The translations under genes and the position numbers were made by a program. A DNA stretch of 64,000 nucleotides from Rotaria sordida (taxonomy: Eukaryota > Rotifera > Eurotatoria > Philodinida > Philodinidae), in the NCBI GenBank assembly GCA_905250125.1, contig CAJNOL010001022.1, positions 21,541-85,540 on the forward strand, read 5' to 3'. Shown one piece after another: positions 34,981-48,696 of this stretch. A model generated the notes under the pieces. The model searched no databases, was not told where the DNA came from, and saw nothing but the letters and a program-made list of their open reading frames with translations. Every line of letters begins with the position of its first letter. Position 1 is the stretch's first letter.

Positions 34981-36444
34981 ATGATAAACGAAACAAGTAA
35001 ATGAATAAATAAATAAATAAATAGATTTGCCTGTTTTTTTGTTTTTATCGAATAGAACAATTCAATATTAATTTTAATAATTTAAAATTATCAACAGTAA
35101 CTAGATTAACTATTCCAATAGATTCAAATCAATTTACTATTGGAATAGTATTAGCACTTGCATCGAGTTTATTTATTGGTACAAGTTTTATTTTAAAAAA
35201 GAAAGGTTTACTTAAATTAACTATTTATAATGGAGCAATACGAGCAGGTTTGTTAATAAAGATCAAAATAGATTTATTTATTAGTTTATTAATATATAGG
35301 ATCAGGAGGTTTTGGATATTTACGTGAATTTTTATGGTGGGCAGGTTTAGTAACAATGGGACTTGGTGAATTATGTAATTTTGCTGCTTATGGATTTGCT
35401 CCAGCATCAGTCGTTACACCACTAGGAGCACTTTCAGTTTTAGTCAGGTATGTACATAATATTCCTTGTTTTTTTGTTTCTGTTTATTAATTTTTTCGTA
35501 ATGGATTAGTGCTTTAATGGCTGTTCGATTTTTGGATGAAAAATTCAATACATTAGGTAAAATTGGTTGTTTTCTTACTATATTTGGTTCAGTTATAATT
35601 ATAATTTATGCACCTAAAGATAGTGAAGTTAATTCTTTAGTTGATTTTTCTCGTAAAATTGGAACATCAGGTAAAGAAGATTAAAAAATTTCAAAAAATA
35701 ATATTTATTCTAAATATTTCTTTAGAATTTATTTTCTTTTCATTAACTACTTGTTCTTGTATTTTTTGTTTAATGATATATTATGGTCCACGTTTAGGTT
35801 CAAAATATGTTCATATATATATATTAATATGTTCACTTTTAGGTGCATTTACTATAACAGCATGTAAAGGTCTTAGTATTGGTTTAAAAGAAATATTTAA
35901 TCATAAATATACATATTCAAAATGGTTAACATTTTTATGTGCAATAGTGATTATTATTTGTGTTCTTGTACAAATGATTTATCTTAATCGTGCATTAGAT
36001 TTATTTTCTACTCCAATAGTTACAACTATATATTATGTTTTATTTACTACATGTGTTTTAATAACATCAGGTATACTTTTTCATGAATGGAAAAAATTAA
36101 CATTTATTGATATAATGGCATGTATTATGGGGTTTTTAATAACAACATGTGGATTAACTTTAATAAATAATATGAAAACAAATTTACAAACAAGTAAATT
36201 ACGAATTTTTTTTTTTAATCTCTTTGTATAAAATGATTAATTATATTATTATTCAGATGATCTTATTTTTCCATATTTTTCCACAAATCAAACATCAATA
36301 GTTAATGTCAAACAACAACATCTACAAGTCAAATCATATGCCAATCTGTTGGTTGATGATGATAATTCATCATCAATAACGAATTCTCCAAAGGAACAAC
36401 GTCAACCAATGTTATTGATTGATGAACGTGATCTTAATTTCTAG
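34981..36444 (+). CDS. NIPA2-like: NIPA-type magnesium transporter
   Basis: Six exons (34981-34996, 35056-35247, 35300-35447, 35510-35670, 35726-36193, 36257-36444) with introns of 52-63 nt, all in consistent phase, give 390 residues. NIPA proteins are multi-span (about nine) carriers that move Mg2+ across plasma or endosomal membranes. Family hallmarks include [59 protein letters not shown] followed by [71 protein letters not shown] and ILFHEW. They cover the full family length (human NIPA2 is about 360 residues) plus a hydrophilic C-terminal tail. The start uses a 16-nt first exon (M-I-N-E-T); this is inferred from phase and the GTAAAT donor and is the least certain part. The gene appears intact. 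Confidence 0.92.
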
Positions 36445-37521
36445 TATATATATATATATATATATTTTTTTTTTGTGTTCTATTAAATCTCAATATTTTG
36501 TATTCTTTACACAGTGATTTTTTTTTAATTGTTGTTCTATGATGTCTTTCTTTGTCATATATTATATAATCACATCTGTGTGCATGTATGTGCAAATTTG
36601 ACGATTACAATCGTCATGAATGACCTTTGTTTTTTTTTTTACTTGTATGATTGTTGTCTGTAAAAATTTTATACGAAAGCATATACATACATATTGTTTC
36701 TCATGTGAATCGTATCTAGTTTTTTAAATAAAACATAGGATTTTGTTTATGTCTAATTTCTATAGGGAATGGCAGGATTTATTTTTATTGCTTTCCTATT
36801 TTTCTTGATTTTTGCTTTTTTCTTCTCATATTTTTCTTTTATTATTGATGATATCATTTGGGATTTAGAGTAGTTTTTTTTTTCTTATAAAAAAACCACC
36901 GATGATTGATGAGGTAGAAGAAAAGCTAAAAAATAGAGAAATTTTCTTTAAGGCTAAAGTATCGTGTTTTTCAAGGTAGTGACATGATTTAAAAAAAAAA
37001 AAAAAAAGAAGATGATGATGTGATTTAATATGTATATGAATATAATTGAAGAATAAAACGAATATATATGTATATGTATGCATTCACGCATATGACCCTC
37101 TAAGTGTCGTATAATAATGCACGCGCAGCATCTCAATAACCATTACATCATTCTTTCTATTTCTCCGCAGGTCATAAATAGCAGCAGTTGCCATTCTGTG
37201 ACCAATCGGACTTGATGACTATAGGCACATGCACGAGAATGTATATTGAACTTTTGATGACACAGCAGTTATGTTTCTTGTTCAAATAATGAATGTCGAT
37301 TGTGATGATGACACTGTTTCCAATTAGAGAATAGATGTTCGATGTACTATTATATATGCACATGGGACTCATTTTTTTTTTTAATCATAATGCTGCTCAT
37401 TTCATAAGAAATATATTCGAATAATGAGAAAGAGAAAGAAGCAAAAAAAATGTCATTGCCAAATTATATTTGGACTCAACAAGGAACTACAGATCGAAGG
37501 TTAACATAATATGACTTCCCC

Positions 37522-37571
<50 letters not shown>

Positions 37572-40500
37572 GAAAGCAAATAAGGTCAGTAACTACTATC
37601 ACCTCAGGCAAATAGAGAAGCAGGTGGAGTTTTATATGTATAAATGTATGTTAGTTACGTAATACAACGATGCTGTTAATTGTTGAAAAAAATGATCTGT
37701 GTCGATCATTTATCACCAATATTATTATTATTATTATTGTTATTATCTTTAAGGCATAATAGAACATCAATGACCTTGACCAGAATATTAAGCTTGTGTT
37801 TTCTTTTCTTCTCCTCATTCTATTATAACAGTGTCGAGGGTAGAACATATTATTATAAACTACACCAATAAAAAAGAGGTTTGTATTAAAAAAAATGTCG
37901 TTCGTTAAATGATTATATCAATGCAATAAATATGATTGAGAATGTCAATTTATGAGAAAAAATATAAAAAAAAAAAAAACTCGAGTTTTAACGATATTCA
38001 TTCTATGAGAGAATAATAAGTTTTAAAGTTTGTGGTCGGAAGATTTCTTTTTTTTTCTTTTCCTCTTATTCCGAAAATAGATCGTTCATTGTCGAATCCA
38101 TCTGAACACTACTTTGTTTGCCGCATTTCTTTTTTCTTTTTTTTTCCTCGCTCTGTCAAGTTGTCAGTTAATCATATTTCTATCAAGGTCTTGGCCTTGG
38201 AATAACATCAATAAGAGCAGCAAAAACCATCAACTCACTATTTTCTGATTACTTTACTTCATGTCGTTCTTCATGTTTATCGACTAGGAGGATTCTTTTT
38301 TTTTCCCTGACTTAGTTTTATATGTGACAACTAAACATTGACAATTCTGTCTGAATTGTTGTCGTTGTCAACATTTTATTATGAATAGTTTCGGTTGCTT
38401 GATTAGCTTTAGAATATATATATATTCTTATTCATAGATGTAGATGGACTACACCCTACTGTTCAAATATTCCCTTCAGCAAGTTGCATTAATCACAATA
38501 AAAAAAATATATATATATATATATATATTCAAGTAACGAAGAAACTCATACGCTGATCTTCATTGTATAGCTCATCGTATTCATTGTCAATATTTCTTCT
38601 TTCTTATCGTCATAACATCATGACTTTCTATATAAGAGAAGACAGATTAAGTCTTTTCATGCGTAAGATCATGGTCAAGATAATGACTAGTTAGGGAATA
38701 TGTTACTATCTCTTCTTTTTTTTTTGTACATGTATGATATAAACTTGTTCAACATGAACGTTGTATCTGTTCATCTAAGAGAGAATATTAATCGGTCCTT
38801 GGTCACATCACTAACGTTCTTTTTCTGACACATCGATTATCAAGTCTGTTCAAGACAGTCAACATAACATATGCATAGAGAACCAAATAGATTTAATCAT
38901 TGAGTGATGCAACATGAGAAAGTGTTGATTGTTAAGGATATTCGTTTTACGATGAATTTCGTATTGAACTCTCTGATGACACATACACAAGTGTCAAGAC
39001 ACATTTCTTCTTTTCTTACTTGATTATGTTTTATTTACTTCACGTAATCATTTTCTTTGTTAAACACGTTCGTTCTTTATTTCATTGGTGTAGTATTAAA
39101 TAGAAAGATAGAATGTGTAATTGATACCTTCAAATTGACAACATAAAGAAAACAAAACAGTTTAGATTGGATCCTCCCCTACCTAATCAGAAGCTTTTTT
39201 TTTCTTCTTTTTTTTTTTTTTTGCTTGCACAATAGAAATATAATAAATCTTCTTTTATAAAGAACAATCGTTATTATGAAAAGTAAACAGTTTATACAGA
39301 TGAAAAAGAGATTATGACATCAGATCGTCTACTATGCGAATATTCTTCATATGTTTTATATTTAAGTTAGTCATCTTCTGAACTCTATAAGTTTGTATTT
39401 GACCTCTAAGTTCGGATCAATAACGAATTTGATAAAGTGTAACCCTTGAGAATGCATATAAAATGAAAGGCTTATCAAAACATTCAGACAATTCATTTCG
39501 TTTCTTCTTTTTTTTTGTTTTTCTTCAATCTACTTTCATTTACTAACGGCTATTCGTCGCCATTGAATAGTGAAAGTAAATGATGTTTTTCTTTTTTTTT
39601 TTGCAATTTAGAATGGAATAAATAATTGTATTGATATGTGTATATACATATTTATATATATATATATATATGTGGTAAGAATGAATAAAAAATAATAATA
39701 ATAATAAAATACTTCAATTAAGTAGAAATTCTATAAAATAATTTGAGAATACGATTAACTATCAATAACAAACGTCCTTGACCTAGACGTTGATTCTATC
39801 TTTAATAGAGATTAATGTCTTCCTTTCTTTGTTCCTATATTGGCAAATAAAATACGAGGAAAAAAAAAAGAATGATGATGATGACAACAACAACAACGCT
39901 TTTTTTTTTCTCTTGTCTTCATTGTGCATATTCAATAAGTATTAGGTAATTTTTTTTTTTTTTGTTCTATTCGGTTATTTGATTCTCCGTCGTCCATCTA
40001 TTATTGTCATATAGTCTTAGTGTCGATTATCTGTATAGAAGATAAATTAGTGACCTATTGAACATACGTTGGAAGATGAAAAAAAAGAATAGATAATCAA
40101 TCATTGAGATGAAGTTTTTATTTGAGGAAAAAAATTATTCTGTTCTTTGCTGTTATTCTTTTCTTGTTGGCTAGAATTAGAGATCGAATTGAGAGAACGA
40201 AAAGAACTCAATTTGCAAATCATCACACTGATTTGCCGCTAGTATTCATGCATGCTTTGATCCAGATTGAACTCTTTTATACACTCGTCAGAATTTAATC
40301 GATATAAACCAGTCAATCTATCCGGAAAAGAGACTAGCTTTTTTCTTTCCCCTTCTATCGTGATTTTTCTTTTCTCGCTTCACCACAAAAAAAAAAAAAA
40401 GAAGAAAAAAAAAAGGAAAAACAATAAACGGAAAAGACGAAGAAAAAGAAAAAAAGACTATTTTATTATCATCGACTTGGATCTAAACAAGCCTACATAG

Positions 40501-41339
40501 TCAATGTCAGTCAAATCATTCTCCGGAACTAGATTCTACTAGTTTTTTTGTCGGGTGCTATACACATTTTCCTTCTATTCGACAAGTGCTTATGCGACTT
40601 ATTTTAATATGGAATTATTCTCATCATTGTTCTATTCGGCTAGACGTGTTATTATTATTTTTTTCTTTCTGCTAGATTTTCTTAGGACTTCTCAGAGTAT
40701 TCAGATGCTTGCATGTAAAGATTTTACTTGACGGATGTGTGTGAGAAATAAATCGGCAGGAGAAAAGTAACGAGAAAAAAGTATCTACACAATGAAAAGA
40801 AAAAGATTTCGCTGAATATGGAAAGAAAAGGAAAAAGCTTTTTTTCTTTTTCTTTTTCAAATGTATGAAAAACACCAGCTCTCTAATAATAATAGATGAA
40901 GATAGATGTTGAACAGATAGATAAAGTTACTCTTAAGGTTTAGAGAACATATTTTCTTTTTGAATTTATTAATCGAGTCAAATTTCTATTTATTTTTTTT
41001 TTTTTTTGAAGATAAGATTTAACAGGATAAGAAAAAAATGACACGCATAAATAATTAAATCTTCATATCGGCATCACATTTTGTGAGCACAGCTTGTCTG
41101 TTACTTGATTTAAAATGAAACCTTGGTAGGAGCTATTTATTTATTTATAAATAACGATGTGTCAAATGCTGTTGAAAGATGAAATAGGTCTCTATACTAC
41201 TTTTCTTTTTCTCTCTTTCGTCTCCGTATCTCTCTTGAGTGTGCGTGTACGTCTCCATCTCCATTGCTAGTCTTAAAAAAAAAAATCGTGACACGTACGC
41301 ATATAAGATGAAGAGACAGAAAAAAAAGCGAGCGGCCAA
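36445..41339. other. No supportable gene; microsatellite-rich
   Basis: A long AT-rich stretch of poly-T/poly-A runs and TA tracts (36445-36465, 37526-37570, 38502-38528, 39653-39671), ATT repeats near 37721 and AAT repeats near 39690. No open frame with coding composition was found on either strand. It could hold distal 5' exons or regulatory DNA of the surface-protein gene that starts at 45595. Confidence 0.5.
37526..37570. repeat. (TA)n microsatellite
   Basis: A continuous TA dinucleotide run of about 45 bases, the longest in the window; likely length-polymorphic. Confidence 0.95.
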
Positions 41340-41503
41340 CCACCGTCGTCCTGTGTTCGTGCTATGATTTCCTCGCTCTCTTGTTCGCTACTCTCCAAGG
41401 ACACCCGCCGAGGCGCATACAAAGCTCATTCTGTGCATACTAACTCGTCGTACTTGTCCTTCCTCTTGTCCGTACGTATATTTACACTCGGATGTCGTGA
41501 AGA
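41340..41503 (+). other. Candidate non-coding first exon (GC-richer)
   Basis: This segment is clearly richer in G+C and CpG than its surroundings (it includes CACCCGCCGAGGCGCATAC) and ends at a consensus donor AGA/GTAAGT (41501-41508). No long open frame. It could be the 5' untranslated exon and promoter-proximal sequence of the surface-protein gene, whose coding start at 45595 is preceded by a pyrimidine tract and a CAG acceptor near 45548. Speculative without transcripts. Confidence 0.3.
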
Positions 41504-42158
41504 GTAAGTCATTTTACCGTTCTGAATATTTCATACTAGCACAATATATTGTATTTTGTTTAACACACATCATTTCACAATATATGTCATTAAATGGAAA
41601 AAAAAATAGCAAAAAAATGAAGTCTAATAGGATCTAATTGTATTAATCCTATATTTTACATTTGTATGTTTCATTTCTATAGAATCTTTCTTTCTCTTTT
41701 AATTTTTTTTTCTATTCATTTCAACTTGACGTTCACTGTCAGTAATTGTCATCATTGTCCTTCGACCGTTATAAAAGAAGGTGAAGGTCTCCTTTTTCTT
41801 TTCTTACTATATAATAAACATGAAACAAATGACGGCATTTTTTTTCCTTTTTTTTTTCTTTTTGATAAATTAACTCCAAAAAAAAATTGAAGTATGACAG
41901 AGAAGAAGAAAAAAAAGTTCGATTAGTTTATTTGTTATCATAATTGGATAGGGGTGACAGTAGAATGGTTGGAATGTTCTTGTTTATCAATAAAGTACTT
42001 GAAGACTATAAGAGAGTAGACATCCTTACTATAACGAAACGCACAATGATTAAGTTTTTTTCGCCTCGATAACTGTCACTAAAAGAAGAAAAATTTGGTT
42101 TCCGTTGACATCATAAATGGAAAGAGAGCTCGATTGGGAGTCGCTCAAGCTTCCTTTT

Positions 42159-42164
<6 letters not shown>

Positions 42165-42193
<29 letters not shown>
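42165..42193. repeat. (CT)n microsatellite
   Basis: An uninterrupted CT run of about 28 bases. Confidence 0.9.
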
Positions 42194-42196
<3 letters not shown>

Positions 42197-44513
42197 CATT
42201 TGATTTTTATCTATCATGTTACGTTAATATGTATATATAATGAATATATTAGAGATCGATCAAGCAGGAGAATACTATTATATTAGATAGGTATTTGACG
42301 AGATATATAATTATAATTAAGATATTCTTATAGTCCATTACATATGGAAAATATTTTTATTCATAAAATCCTTGATGAACATGTTTTCTTCTGTGTATAA
42401 GAGATCAGTAAACAAGAAAAAAAAAACTGAAGAATACACAATTCTTCTATTTCATCGGTTGACATGTCTGTATAGATCAAAGAAGTATTTCCTCGTAATT
42501 GAACTACCAAAACCTCGCATTACCCTTGAGAAAAGTGTCGTTATGAATATGTAACTAGAGTGAAAAGAAAAAAAAAAAGAAAGAAAAGAAAGAAAAAAAA
42601 GAAAGAAAGAAATGAACGTTATGATAAGAAGATCTTTGAATATATATATATATATATATTTTTTTTTTTTGGTGATCAAAAATAGAAAAAGAAAATACGT
42701 CAGACAAGGAAAATTAATATCAACTTTCTCCACTATCTCTCTCTCTTGGTCTGTCGCCTTCTTTTTTTTCAATAGTAATCATAAAGATGTCGATAAGTAA
42801 AGAACAACAATAGTTAATCTGCTTATTCTTTTCTCGTTCCTTCTCTTGCACATATATTTGCTTTGAAGCATCGAGATAAGAGACAACAGACTTCGTTAAA
42901 AAAAGAATAGCAACAGGCAATGATCGCCTAAAGACATAGTATATTTATGCGAGGTGAATGGATCATCGCTTTGTATCATCAGTAGTTGAGTTTGTGTCTC
43001 GGTCGCGACTGGTAATCCACATCAAGCAAAGGTCATTTTCTTTGTTTCTTATTCTTCATCTTTTTTTTGTGTTTCTCATTATTTCTTTTTTTTTTGTCGA
43101 GTTTTACTCATTGATGGTAAAATAGTGATGTGAGAAAAAATTCCACTCTTTTTCAAACAAAGCTGATAAGCAAGTACAGTAAAAATGTGTTTGTGTACGA
43201 AATATTGGCACGTCTCATTTTTTTTTTATATCTGGGGGCCAAAGTTCTGCTGAATGATAGTGCATCTAAGGCGTTTTTTCTCTTCCATATAACTCGTTTT
43301 TCTTTTTGTCTTCTTTTTTTTTCTTTTTCATGATTATAGCTTTGAGGACACTTGTGCTTACAAATGCAGACAGCAAGCACGTACTTTGAAGGTTTTCTTT
43401 TTTTTTCTATTTAGCCATTTTTTGCTCCAGTTATATCGAAGCAAACAAAGGTAATCATCATCAATATTTGATACCGACACATTTTTGTTGACGAAAGGTG
43501 TCATGCACATTCATTTAAAAAAAAACACAACAAGATCCAGTTTCATAACGAGATTTAGATAAAGGAAAACATACAGTTATACAAGGAAAAAAAAGTGACA
43601 TTGATAAAGTTATTGTCCAAATGGTTTAGACTCGAGACGGCGAGTTCACAAGGTTTTCTATTGCATACTTCATTTTACCATGATAGAAACAAGTGAGAAG
43701 GATTCGATACTGACAGATGGATAGACATATCAAGCGATCTTGGTAAACTGTCCTTCTGCAGTTAGTAATTTGCCATGCATAAGACGAGGCTCTACACTTT
43801 CATCATTGCTACATCTCATGTTGGCCACAAGAGATTGACTCTCTCTTCTCTCTAATAGTTTATTGCGGTTTACATAGTTTCTCTCATTTTTATGTGTCTC
43901 TTTTTTCTTTTCTTCGTTGTCTTTTCTCTTTTCTCAACTTGTTGAAACGAGAAGGTTGTCTGGTGTCCAGATGAATATATCGCATGTAGTATTAAAAACA
44001 ACCGAAGCAATAGTAATAGACAAAAACCGCTGCATCAGCATTCCTCTTTTTTTTTGTGTCTAGAACGTCTAATAGAACAAAAAGTTGTGAAGAGAAAGAG
44101 AGAGAGGGAGAGAGAGGACTGATGTCTTTCTACTATTCTCTGTTTTTTCTCTTCTTGCGTGTGTGTACGGGTTTGTAACCGCAACAAACCAACATCATCA
44201 CTACACTTACAATTGTAACCATCATCAACGAGAAGAGAGAGAGAGAGAGTCGGCGCCACAGCGGCAGCAGTGACGACGGCAGCACCTTTTTTTTGCTCGT
44301 TCTTCTCTCTGCATCTATTATGTAAGATACGCACATACCCACATTCACATATTTGTGTTAGCAATAGAGAAAAAAAAGAGAGAAGAGAATAGAAAAAAAA
44401 TGAGAGAAGAGTATCTACTAACTTCCCCTATTACTACAAACGGCCAATTTTTTGTTTACAATAGTCGACGACAACGATGAATTGAGAGAAAGGGAGCAAC
44501 ATTTTTTTCTCCT

Positions 44514-44540
44514 CTTCTTCTTCTTCTTCTTCTTCTTCTT
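44514..44540. repeat. (TTC)n microsatellite
   Basis: About nine TTC units followed by further T/C-rich sequence. Confidence 0.9.
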
Positions 44541-45594
44541 TTTCTTTGCTTTTTCCCCTACTTTTTACTACTCTTACCCTTTCAATTTTCAACTTTCTTC
44601 TCTTTACCTATTCCATCTCCCTTCATCATCAAGACCGTGAGGCAAACAAGCTTGTTGAACATACAGTAGAAGGACAAGTATGTCCCCTTATACTTTCAAT
44701 TTTTTTGGTTGCTTGCACTCTTGTCTTTCTCTCTCTCTCTCTTTCTATCTTCCATCATTTATTCATCATGATCAACGATCTCTTGAAAATTCTCAACGTC
44801 GTTATTACTTGTGTGTTTTGTTTCTTCAATGTTACCTTTCTCACAGTATGCCTTAAGCATATGTGTCTCTTCTGTGACTGTACCAATGCCCTGTTGACTA
44901 AGAATAATAATCGAGTTGTAATCAATATGCCGAAATATGACTAACTTATAGATATAAGGCAAGAAATGAGCAACTTTGAATGAGACTGATTATTCATTAA
45001 CGCTTCTCTCAATGTGTTATATGAGAAAAAAAGAGACGATCAAGCAGGAGGAGAGAGAAAGAAATGACAGACAGAATACTCATACACATAAACACAAATT
45101 CATTCTTATATTTTCCAGACATATAATTCTCAAGATTATTACATCATCAGATATATATATATATATGTATAGGCACACGTGGAGAGATGTTAAAACAATA
45201 TTCATTTATTTTTCAGATAGTTTCAATAACCTTTTGTTTTTTTTATCTTTCTTTTCATCAATGACTTATTCATTTAAATGAATATACAATGTTTTATTAT
45301 GATTAGAAATTGTTTTTTTCTAATGATTCATTATTTTACAATTATAGATTTCGTTTATTAGTCGGTCTAACTGATCGACATTTATAGTCTATTCTACTAG
45401 TTCAATTCAAATATATTTGTGCAGATAGTATATTTGCTCTCTCACTCTTATAGTCAACATTTATTCATTCTAGGGTAATTAAATAGAAATTTATTTCAAT
45501 ATAAAATTTGTTCTTTTTTTTCTTTTTTTCTTTTTTTAATTAAAACAGCTTTGAAAATTAAATAACCGAACAAAATAAAAAAAAGAAGAAACAA

Positions 45595-48559
45595 ATGTTA
45601 CGCATAGTATTATTAAGTTTAATATTATTGGTATCATTATCATCAACAACATCATCAATTCTTCGAAGATCACTTTCACGTCGACAAAGTGATGTTCCAC
45701 CATGTAATGCTATTGAAGGTTTTGAATGTAAATGTTCATTTTTTCGTGTAACATGTACGACTACTCGTGATTTTCCATCACCATTAAATATTTTACAAAA
45801 TGAAAAACATAAATATCAATCAGTTGAATTAGTTGTAGCAGCTGCACGTGATATTCAAGTTAATGATCGTACATTTGAATCGATTAAAGAATTATATAAA
45901 CCTGATGGAGATAATTTTGAATTTCGTATTAAATTTGAAAAATTTACTGGACTTCGTTTATCAACAGCTGGAGTATTTAATCGAGTATTTCCAGATAATA
46001 TTCCACCACATGCACGAAAACAAATTGTAAAAAAAAAATTTTCTTTTTTTTTGTTCTAAATTAAAATTTCTATTCATTTTTTTTTTTTTTGATTTTCAGG
46101 CATTAGAAGTTTATAATCCAGAAGTAGCACCAAGTGAAAGTCCATTTTTATTTCAAAATTTAAATGTTGATACATTAGAACTTTATGCATTATATCCATT
46201 TCATGGTACATTTCAACAATTATTTGATGGTGCAAATATAAAATATTTACGTTTAAGTGGTGGTGATATTCGTTCGGATTTATCACAACCATTTACAGGA
46301 ACAATTGGCCGTTTAGAATTAGCTAAACAAGCAAGCTCATTATCAGCACAAAATTTTCCTGCTTATCCAGCACATGAATTAATCATAAATGCTTTTTATA
46401 TAACTGAATTTAACAGTGAAAATCCACCAAGTTATTCAAATTTAGGCGAATTACGTGTTTATAGTCCTGATCGTATACCAGCAAATGCATTTCAACAATT
46501 TCCTAATATTCATACATTATCAATATCAACTGATAAAGATATTGATCCAAATGCATTAAATGGTTTAAATAGTTTAGAAAAATTATCAATTAAAGAACCA
46601 AAACCATCATTAGCACTTTTAAATAGTGTACCTAGTGTTAAAGAATTTGAAACAAATATTGAAAAATTAGATGAGGATGGACAATGTCAATTAGTTGGTA
46701 AATTAGCTAATGGACAAACTGCAGTTCAAGGTAAATAAAAATAAAAAGAAATTTTACAAGAAAAAAAAAAAAGAAATTTTTTTTTGTTCTTTTCTTTAGC
46801 TATACCAAATGGTCGTGATTGTACCTGTACAGCTGCTTATTTAAGTACAGCTGCAGGTCGTACACCATGTGATGTACAAGGTTGTGAACGTTCATCATGC
46901 GCTGCAATAAGAAATAATTATGATGCATCAATACGCGCCTTTAAAGCAACACCACCTATTCGTCGTGCAGATGGTACAGATGCTTTACATCCACGTGAAC
47001 AACGAGTATATTCAGCACCATATCAAGTATCAGCTGGTGATCGAGAAAAATATCATAGAGCTGCGCCACCACAACATGCACAACCTACACAAACAGATGA
47101 TGATAGTCAAAGACCTGCTTCTGAACAAGTTCCATGGCAACATGGACAACGACCAGGTATGTTAAATGTTTAATTAGAAGTTGTAGAAATAATAAGTAAA
47201 TAAGAAAAACAAAAAAGAAAAAGAAAACAAAAAAAAAAAGAAATCAATGTTCTATGTAACAATTACAGACACTCATCCTTCATGGCCTACTTATCCTGAT
47301 GCAAACCAGGTTGTTGATACACATGATAATGAAAAATCAGATTCATATAATTATCCATCAGATGTGCAATATAATCAAAATGATCAATCAAAATGGAATT
47401 ATCCAAATTATTACAATAATCAAGACGATAAATCTCAATGGGAACCAACACCTCAGGATAATAATCTTAGTGATAAAACTCATTGGGATAGAACAAATGA
47501 GGAACAAAATCTTAGTGATAAAACTCATTCGGATAGTACAAATGAGGAACAAAATCTTAGTGATAAAACTCATTCGGATCGTACAAATGAGGAGCAAAAT
47601 CTTAGTGATAAAACTCATTCGGACAGTACAAATGAGGAACAAAATCTTAGTGATAAAACTCATTCGGATAGTACAAATCAGGAACAAAATCCTAGTGATC
47701 AATCTCAATGGGGACATACAAATGAGGAAAGCAATCCTACTGATAAATCCCATTGGGATAATACAAATGAGGATAAAAATCCTAGTGATCAATCAAATTG
47801 GGATTATTCAAATCAATATGACAAAATTAATGATGTAGAATCAGTAACAACGACAACATCTTTAGCGTGGGAACAAGTAAAGGATGATAATACTACGCCT
47901 GATTCATCCCTATATGGTATAAGGCTTTAATTGATAGCAATATGTATATTTTGCTTTATGACCTTTGATTAAGAGATAAAAAGTGCAACGTTAATTTTTA
48001 TTATAGATGTTTTGCTTGATATTTAAAAAAATTTTTTTATGATTGATTTTAATTTTGATGTACAAAAATTAATTTTTTTTTAATTTTTCTCATTTTTTTT
48101 TAAGACTCACAACCAGGACAAGATCAAGATGATAATCGTGAGGGTGATGACCAAACAAAAGTAAATGACGGCGGAGATATGCCACAAGAAGACAAAGTTC
48201 AAGAAACTCAACAAGATAGAGAAGGTCATGAGCATCATTCTGATAGAGACCGTCATGAACAACATCAGCCTACAGAAGGTAGTGAACAACAACCTGGTGG
48301 AGACGGTAGTCAACCAAGTACTTCAGGTGATTCAAATACTGGTGGTGAAGGAACACCATATGGTGATACAGAAACAGTAGTAGCACCACCAAAGAAAGGA
48401 ATGAATTGGTTACCAATAATAATTATTGTTGCATCAATTATTGTTCTTATTATTATTGGTTTGGCTATTTTATTTTTACGCAAACGACGTACTAATAAAG
48501 GTTATGGTGCGGCACCAACGAATGAACAAGCAACAGGAGGAACAACAACTCGATCATAA
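45595..48559 (+). CDS. Leucine-rich-like single-pass surface protein
   Basis: Five exons (45595-46026, 46100-46730, 46800-47156, 47269-47916, 48105-48559) give 840 residues. Signal peptide: residues 1-20 (IVLLSLILLVSLSS). A Cys-rich N-terminal cap (PPCNAIEGFECKCSFFRVTC) leads into a leucine-rich-repeat-like region (blocks such as LNVDTLELYALYPF, IKYLRLSGGDIR, NLGELRVYSPDRIPANAFQQ and FPNIHTLSIS). A C-terminal Cys cap follows (GRDCTCTAAYL, CDVQGCERSSC), as in LRRNT/LRRCT arrangements. Then come a hydrophilic stalk with eight 15-residue repeats, a Gln/Asp/His-rich linker, one transmembrane helix (WLPIIIIVASIIVLIIIGLA) with an RKRR stop-transfer and a 22-residue cytosolic tail. Type I topology implies cell-surface recognition or adhesion, but the repeat consensus is weak and no orthologue is named. 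A possible 5' untranslated exon lies upstream. Confidence 0.78.
47458..47817 (+). repeat. 45-bp coding tandem repeat (8 units)
   Basis: Exon 4 carries eight tandem 45-base units encoding (Q/K)N(L/P)SDKTHSDSTNEE-type 15-mers. The first and last units are most diverged (SQW/SHW/SNW forms) and the central four nearly identical, the pattern left by recent unequal exchange within a stalk region. Confidence 0.9.
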
Positions 48560-48663
48560 ATGTCTATTAAATTTGTTTACAATTAATTGTCGTTTTGTCT
48601 TGTGTTTTATGTAATTTCTCCTTCTTTTTTTCGTCGGTGTTTCTCCGCACTCTAAGCAAGAGC

Positions 48664-48696
<33 letters not shown>

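Larger units (their letters stand above)
41504..45594. other. No supportable gene; simple repeats
   Basis: Contains a CT run (42165-42193), a GA-rich block near 44094-44120, a TTC run (about 44514-44540) and many poly-T tracts. A GC-richer patch at 44245-44290 encodes only short repetitive frames. Possibly a long 5' intron of the gene at 45595. Confidence 0.45.

Noticed and set aside
42452-42772. 106-codon minus-strand frame
   Set aside because: Phe/Lys-rich translation of poly-purine/poly-pyrimidine and TA tracts.
44035-44364. 109-codon minus-strand frame
   Set aside because: Driven by GA-rich simple sequence; no signal, domain or splice context.
47299-47838. Ile/Lys-rich frame overlapping exon 4 and its antisense counterpart
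   Set aside because: Shadow frames of the 45-bp coding repeat in the surface-protein gene.
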